This document shows, one piece after another, positions 5,654 to 8,162 of a stretch of DNA of 8,162 nt (positions within the stretch are counted from its first letter, which is position 1; the number at the start of each line of letters is the position of its first letter). The translations under genes were made by a program, and so were the position numbers. The notes beneath the pieces were generated by a model, which saw only the letters and a list, made by a program, of their open reading frames with translations, made no database searches and was not told the origin of the DNA. The DNA is from Boseongicola sp. SB0675_bin_26. GTDB taxonomy: Bacteria > Pseudomonadota > Alphaproteobacteria > Rhodobacterales > Rhodobacteraceae. Location of the stretch: the NCBI GenBank assembly GCA_009843725.1, contig VYCX01000495.1:1-8162 (forward strand), read 5' to 3'.

Positions 5654-6520
5654 GTGCGCGGCAAGGTTTCAAGACGCACCGTATTCGCCTTCATTGGCCC
5701 GGCGGTGATCGGGCTGGCGATGGTCGGTATCGCGCCGCTTCTCTACGCTGGCTGGACCAGCTTGCACTTCTTCAACCTGACCAAGCTCAGGAGGGTCAAG
5801 TTCATCGGTCTCGACAACTACGAGAGCGTGTTGACCGACCCGGTGTTCTGGGAAGCCATGGGGCGCACGTTCGCCCTTCTCGGAACCGCCCTGCCCCTGC
5901 AGATCGTCTTCGGACTCGGGATTGCGCTGGTTCTGCACCAACCCAGGCTTTCCCTTCTGAAGACACTGACGCGGCTCAGCCTGGTCCTCCCGATGGCAAC
6001 CACGTATGCGGTCGTTGGCTTGCTGGGCCAAGTGATGTTCAACCAGAAGTTTGGTGTCGTCAATCAGCTGTTGGGCGGTGTCAACGTGAACTGGATCGGC
6101 GACCCCAACAACGCCTTCATCATGATCATTTTCTGGGACGTTTGGCAGTGGACGCCGTTTGTGGCCCTCGTGCTGCTTGCCGGACTCACGATGGTGCCCG
6201 TCGAAATCGAGGAGGCCGCCAGACTGGAAACCAGGAAATGGTGGACCGTGCTGCGGTATGTCCAGTTCCCCTACCTCGTTCCCGGCCTGGTGGCGATCCT
6301 GATTCTCCGGACTGCAGACACGCTGAAGCTCTTCGACATGGTATTCACGCTGACCCGAGGCGGGCCAGGGTCGTCCACGGAGTTCATTTCGCTGATGATC
6401 CAACGAGTCGGCTTCCGCGGATTCGACCAGGGACTCGCGTCGGCCCAGGCGATCATCCTGCTGATCATCACCATCGTTCTGGCGCAGCTCTACATTCGCG
6501 CCTTCTACAAGGAAGTCTAG
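5654..6520 (+). CDS. ABC transporter permease 1, MalF/UgpA type
   Basis: A 288-residue inner-membrane permease with about six hydrophobic segments (roughly residues 11-33, 72-94, 107-128, 153-179, 207-219 and 263-281). The cytoplasmic coupling loop that docks on the ATPase is visible as EEAARLETRKWWTVLRYVQF (186-205) followed by PYLVPG; the glycine normally found seven positions into this motif is Thr193. The segment TRGGPGSST (234-242) is typical of MalF/UgpA-type permeases. The start is GTG at 5654 with GGAG at 5646-5649, a short four-base spacer. The second permease starts one base after its stop. It would form the heterodimeric channel with that protein and be driven by the ATPase encoded at 4096-3065. 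The partnership follows from gene order and family. Confidence 0.95.
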   Translation: MRGKVSRRTVFAFIGPAVIGLAMVGIAPLLYAGWTSLHFFNLTKLRRVKFIGLDNYESVLTDPVFWEAMGRTFALLGTALPLQIVFGLGIALVLHQPRLSLLKTLTRLSLVLPMATTYAVVGLLGQVMFNQKFGVVNQLLGGVNVNWIGDPNNAFIMIIFWDVWQWTPFVALVLLAGLTMVPVEIEEAARLETRKWWTVLRYVQFPYLVPGLVAILILRTADTLKLFDMVFTLTRGGPGSSTEFISLMIQRVGFRGFDQGLASAQAIILLIITIVLAQLYIRAFYKEV

Positions 6521-6521
6521 G

Positions 6522-7346
6522 ATGTCCGGCAACAGACGAGGACAGGTGTGGGGCCAGGCCGCAGTCCTTGTCTTGATCCTTCTGCTTTGCGTCTTCCCGT
6601 TCTACTGGATGGTCACCACTTCCCTGAAGACGCACGTCGTCGCGCTTGAGGCACCACCGGTCTGGATCTTCGAACCGACGCTTGAGAACTACCGCGAGGC
6701 CCTATTCGAGGACGGGGTCCTGCTCACGTTGATCAACTCGCTGATCATCGCGGTCGTGACGACCGCACTCGCCCTGGCTCTCGGCGTGCCGGCGGCATTC
6801 GCGCTCGCGCGGTTCGACTTTCGCGGGAAACGGGATCTCTGGTTCTGGTTCATCACCAACCGCATGGTGTCGCCAATCGTGCTGGCACTCCCTTTCTTCC
6901 TCATAGCCCGGAACCTCGGGCTGCTGGACAAGCATGTCACGCTGATCCTGATCTACCTGACGTTCAACCTGCCCATCGTTATCTGGATCGTCACGGACCA
7001 GTTCCGGGGGGTCCCTTACGATCTCGACGAAGCCGCCAGGCTCGAAGGCGCGTCCCAGTTCCGGATCATGCGGTCGATATGCCTGCCACTTGCCATGCCG
7101 GGGGTTGCGGTCTCCGCCATCTTTTCGTTCATCTTCTCGTGGAACGAGCTCATGTACGGCCTGATACTGACCCGCAACGACGCGAAGACGGCGCCCGCCA
7201 TGGCCGTGTCCTTCATGGAAGGCTACAACCTTCCCTACGGAAAGATCATGGCGACCTCGACGCTCATCGTGATCCCCGTCCTGATATTCGCTCTTCTGGC
7301 GTCGAAACAGCTCGTTCGCGGCCTGACGATGGGCGCGGTGAAATAA
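6522..7346 (+). CDS. ABC transporter permease 2, MalG/UgpE type
   Basis: A 274-residue inner-membrane permease. It has an N-terminal hydrophobic segment (about 12-31), further segments at roughly 68-96, 105-129, 138-158, 190-207 and 245-261, and the coupling loop DEAARLEGASQFRIMRSICL (169-188) followed by PLAMPG with the conserved glycine (Gly176) present. The C-terminus KQLVRGLTMGAVK (262-274) is characteristic of the MalG-type partner. ATG 6522 follows the first permease's stop by one base, with AAGGAAG (6509-6515) as ribosome site inside the preceding gene, so the two are translated together. It completes the importer with the first permease, the binding protein and the divergent ATPase. 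Confidence 0.96.
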   Translation: MSGNRRGQVWGQAAVLVLILLLCVFPFYWMVTTSLKTHVVALEAPPVWIFEPTLENYREALFEDGVLLTLINSLIIAVVTTALALALGVPAAFALARFDFRGKRDLWFWFITNRMVSPIVLALPFFLIARNLGLLDKHVTLILIYLTFNLPIVIWIVTDQFRGVPYDLDEAARLEGASQFRIMRSICLPLAMPGVAVSAIFSFIFSWNELMYGLILTRNDAKTAPAMAVSFMEGYNLPYGKIMATSTLIVIPVLIFALLASKQLVRGLTMGAVK

Positions 7347-7347
7347 C

Positions 7348-7351
7348 GGAG
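7348..7351 (+). promoter_or_regulatory. Ribosome binding site deciding the SorC regulator start
   Basis: GGAG lies seven bases before GTG 7359, just after the second permease's stop. It supports this GTG as start and shows the regulator is part of the transporter operon, with a 12-base gap and no separate promoter region. Confidence 0.6.
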
Positions 7352-7358
7352 CCTGCGG

Positions 7359-8162
7359 GTGTCGCGCTTGCCAAAGACCGAAATCCTTGACGCCGACGAG
7401 CAGCTGCTCGTCCGTCTTGCATGGGCGTGTGAAGTGCAGGGGCTGACCCAGGCCCAGGCCGCGGAGACGTTCGGCGTGACCCGGCTGCGGGTGAACCGCG
7501 CCATGGGCGAGGCGCGCGCCCGCGGGATCGTGCGGGTGTCGATCAATTCGCCGTTCGGTCCGTGCGTCGAACTGGAACACGCGCTGTGCGACCGGTTTCG
7601 GCTGGAGTCCGCCACGGTCGCTCCCGTGGGTGGCAAGGAGTTCAACCTGTACAACATTCTGGGTTCGGCCCTTGCCCAGTTCCTTGCGCGGTTTCTGGCT
7701 CGCAGGGATGTCAGGCTCTTCGGAATGTCCTGGGGCAACACGCTCAACATGGCCACGAGGTTCATGGAGCCACTTGACCGCCCTGACCTCGAGATCACGT
7801 CGGTGATGGGCGGGCTGACCAAGGGCTCGGACATCAACACCTACGAAATCACGACGCGGCTTGCCGACCTGTGCAACGCCGCGCACAGCTACTTCACGGC
7901 ACCGATATACGCATCGACACCCGAAAGCCGACAGATCCTGCAGCGCCAGCAGGTGCTCCGCCGTTCGATCGAGAACATCCGGTCCGCCGACGGCTTGGCC
8001 CTCGCCGCCGGGGACATGCACGGCTCGCTTTTGGTCGCAGACGGCCTTCCGGACGACGTGACGGCTGGCGACTTGGTCGCCGCCGGTGCGGTCGGAGACA
8101 TAATGGGTTACTTTCTGGACGCCGACGGCTCACCTGTTGATCATCCGATCAATTCACGCGTT
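7359..8162 (+). CDS. SorC-family sugar-responsive transcriptional regulator (C-terminus cut by window edge)
   Basis: From GTG 7359 the frame stays open for 268 codons to the window end; SorC proteins usually have about 310-330 residues, so perhaps 50 are missing. Seen: an N-terminal helix-turn-helix, GLTQAQAAETFGVTRLRVNR (28-47), then AMGEARARGIVRVSI (48-62), matching the SorC pattern of Q-x-x-A-A then an R-V-x-R recognition helix. The effector domain follows, with the landmark FGMSWGNTL (121-129), MGGLTKG (150-156) and GAVGDIMGYFLDADG (243-257). Family members bind a sugar or, more often, a phosphorylated sugar and act as repressors or activators of nearby catabolic operons. As last gene of the importer operon it is the likely sensor for both gene sets, acting at the inverted repeat near 4190; that is inferred. 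Family call is firm. Confidence 0.93.
   Translation, partial: MSRLPKTEILDADEQLLVRLAWACEVQGLTQAQAAETFGVTRLRVNRAMGEARARGIVRVSINSPFGPCVELEHALCDRFRLESATVAPVGGKEFNLYNILGSALAQFLARFLARRDVRLFGMSWGNTLNMATRFMEPLDRPDLEITSVMGGLTKGSDINTYEITTRLADLCNAAHSYFTAPIYASTPESRQILQRQQVLRRSIENIRSADGLALAAGDMHGSLLVADGLPDDVTAGDLVAAGAVGDIMGYFLDADGSPVDHPINSRV

Noticed and set aside
5654..6520. Loss of the coupling-loop glycine (Thr193) in permease 1 as a sign of a defective transporter
   Set aside because: This position varies in functional CUT1 permeases, the rest of the loop is intact, and the partner permease keeps its glycine.
5669..6532. 287-codon minus-strand open frame opposite the first permease
   Set aside because: The product is Asp/Gln/Arg-rich without motifs, while the plus strand encodes a clear permease with a coupling loop.
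6702..8021. 439-codon minus-strand open frame opposite the second permease and the regulator
   Set aside because: It spans two well-supported genes on the other strand, and its composition is typical of an antisense shadow.

Overview
The window reads as a high-GC proteobacterial locus, most likely alphaproteobacterial (Rhodobacterales or Rhizobiales type). Reasons: strong G/C bias at codon third positions, frequent GTG starts, GGAGG-type ribosome binding sites, and a typical alphaproteobacterial carbohydrate ABC-import gene set. I cannot place the genus from sequence alone.

Layout: two divergent gene sets share one short control region at about 4097-4233. Leftward (minus strand) from it run an ABC-transporter ATPase of the MalK/UgpC type (4096-3065), a glycerol-1-phosphate-dehydrogenase-like polyol dehydrogenase (3068-1692), a SIS-domain isomerase resembling 6-phospho-3-hexuloisomerase (1695-1138) and an SDR dehydrogenase resembling dicarbonyl/L-xylulose reductase (1141-377). 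Each of the three junctions is a 4-base ATGA overlap, so the four genes look like one tightly coupled operon. Rightward (plus strand) run a secreted substrate-binding protein (4234-5574), a GC-rich stem-loop (5595-5624), two membrane permeases (5654-6520 and 6522-7346) and a SorC-family regulator (7359 to the window edge, C-terminus cut off). Bases 1-376 hold no gene I can support.

How it fits together: the binding protein, two permeases and ATPase form a complete importer of the maltose/glycerol-phosphate (CUT1) class. The cytoplasmic enzymes can be read as an oxidation/isomerisation route for the imported compound, probably a polyol or ketose or a phosphorylated form of one. The SorC protein is the likely local sensor. 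A 24-bp inverted repeat (10-bp perfect arms, 4179-4202) lies between the gene sets and overlaps putative promoters in both directions, so it is the best candidate operator for the whole locus.

The most interesting points are: (1) the enzyme combination (G1PDH-like + PHI-like + DCXR-like) without any kinase or aldolase in view, a pathway I do not recognise as described; (2) altered phosphate-loop positions in the SIS protein; (3) the transporter ATPase placed with the enzymes rather than with its permeases; (4) the shared operator.
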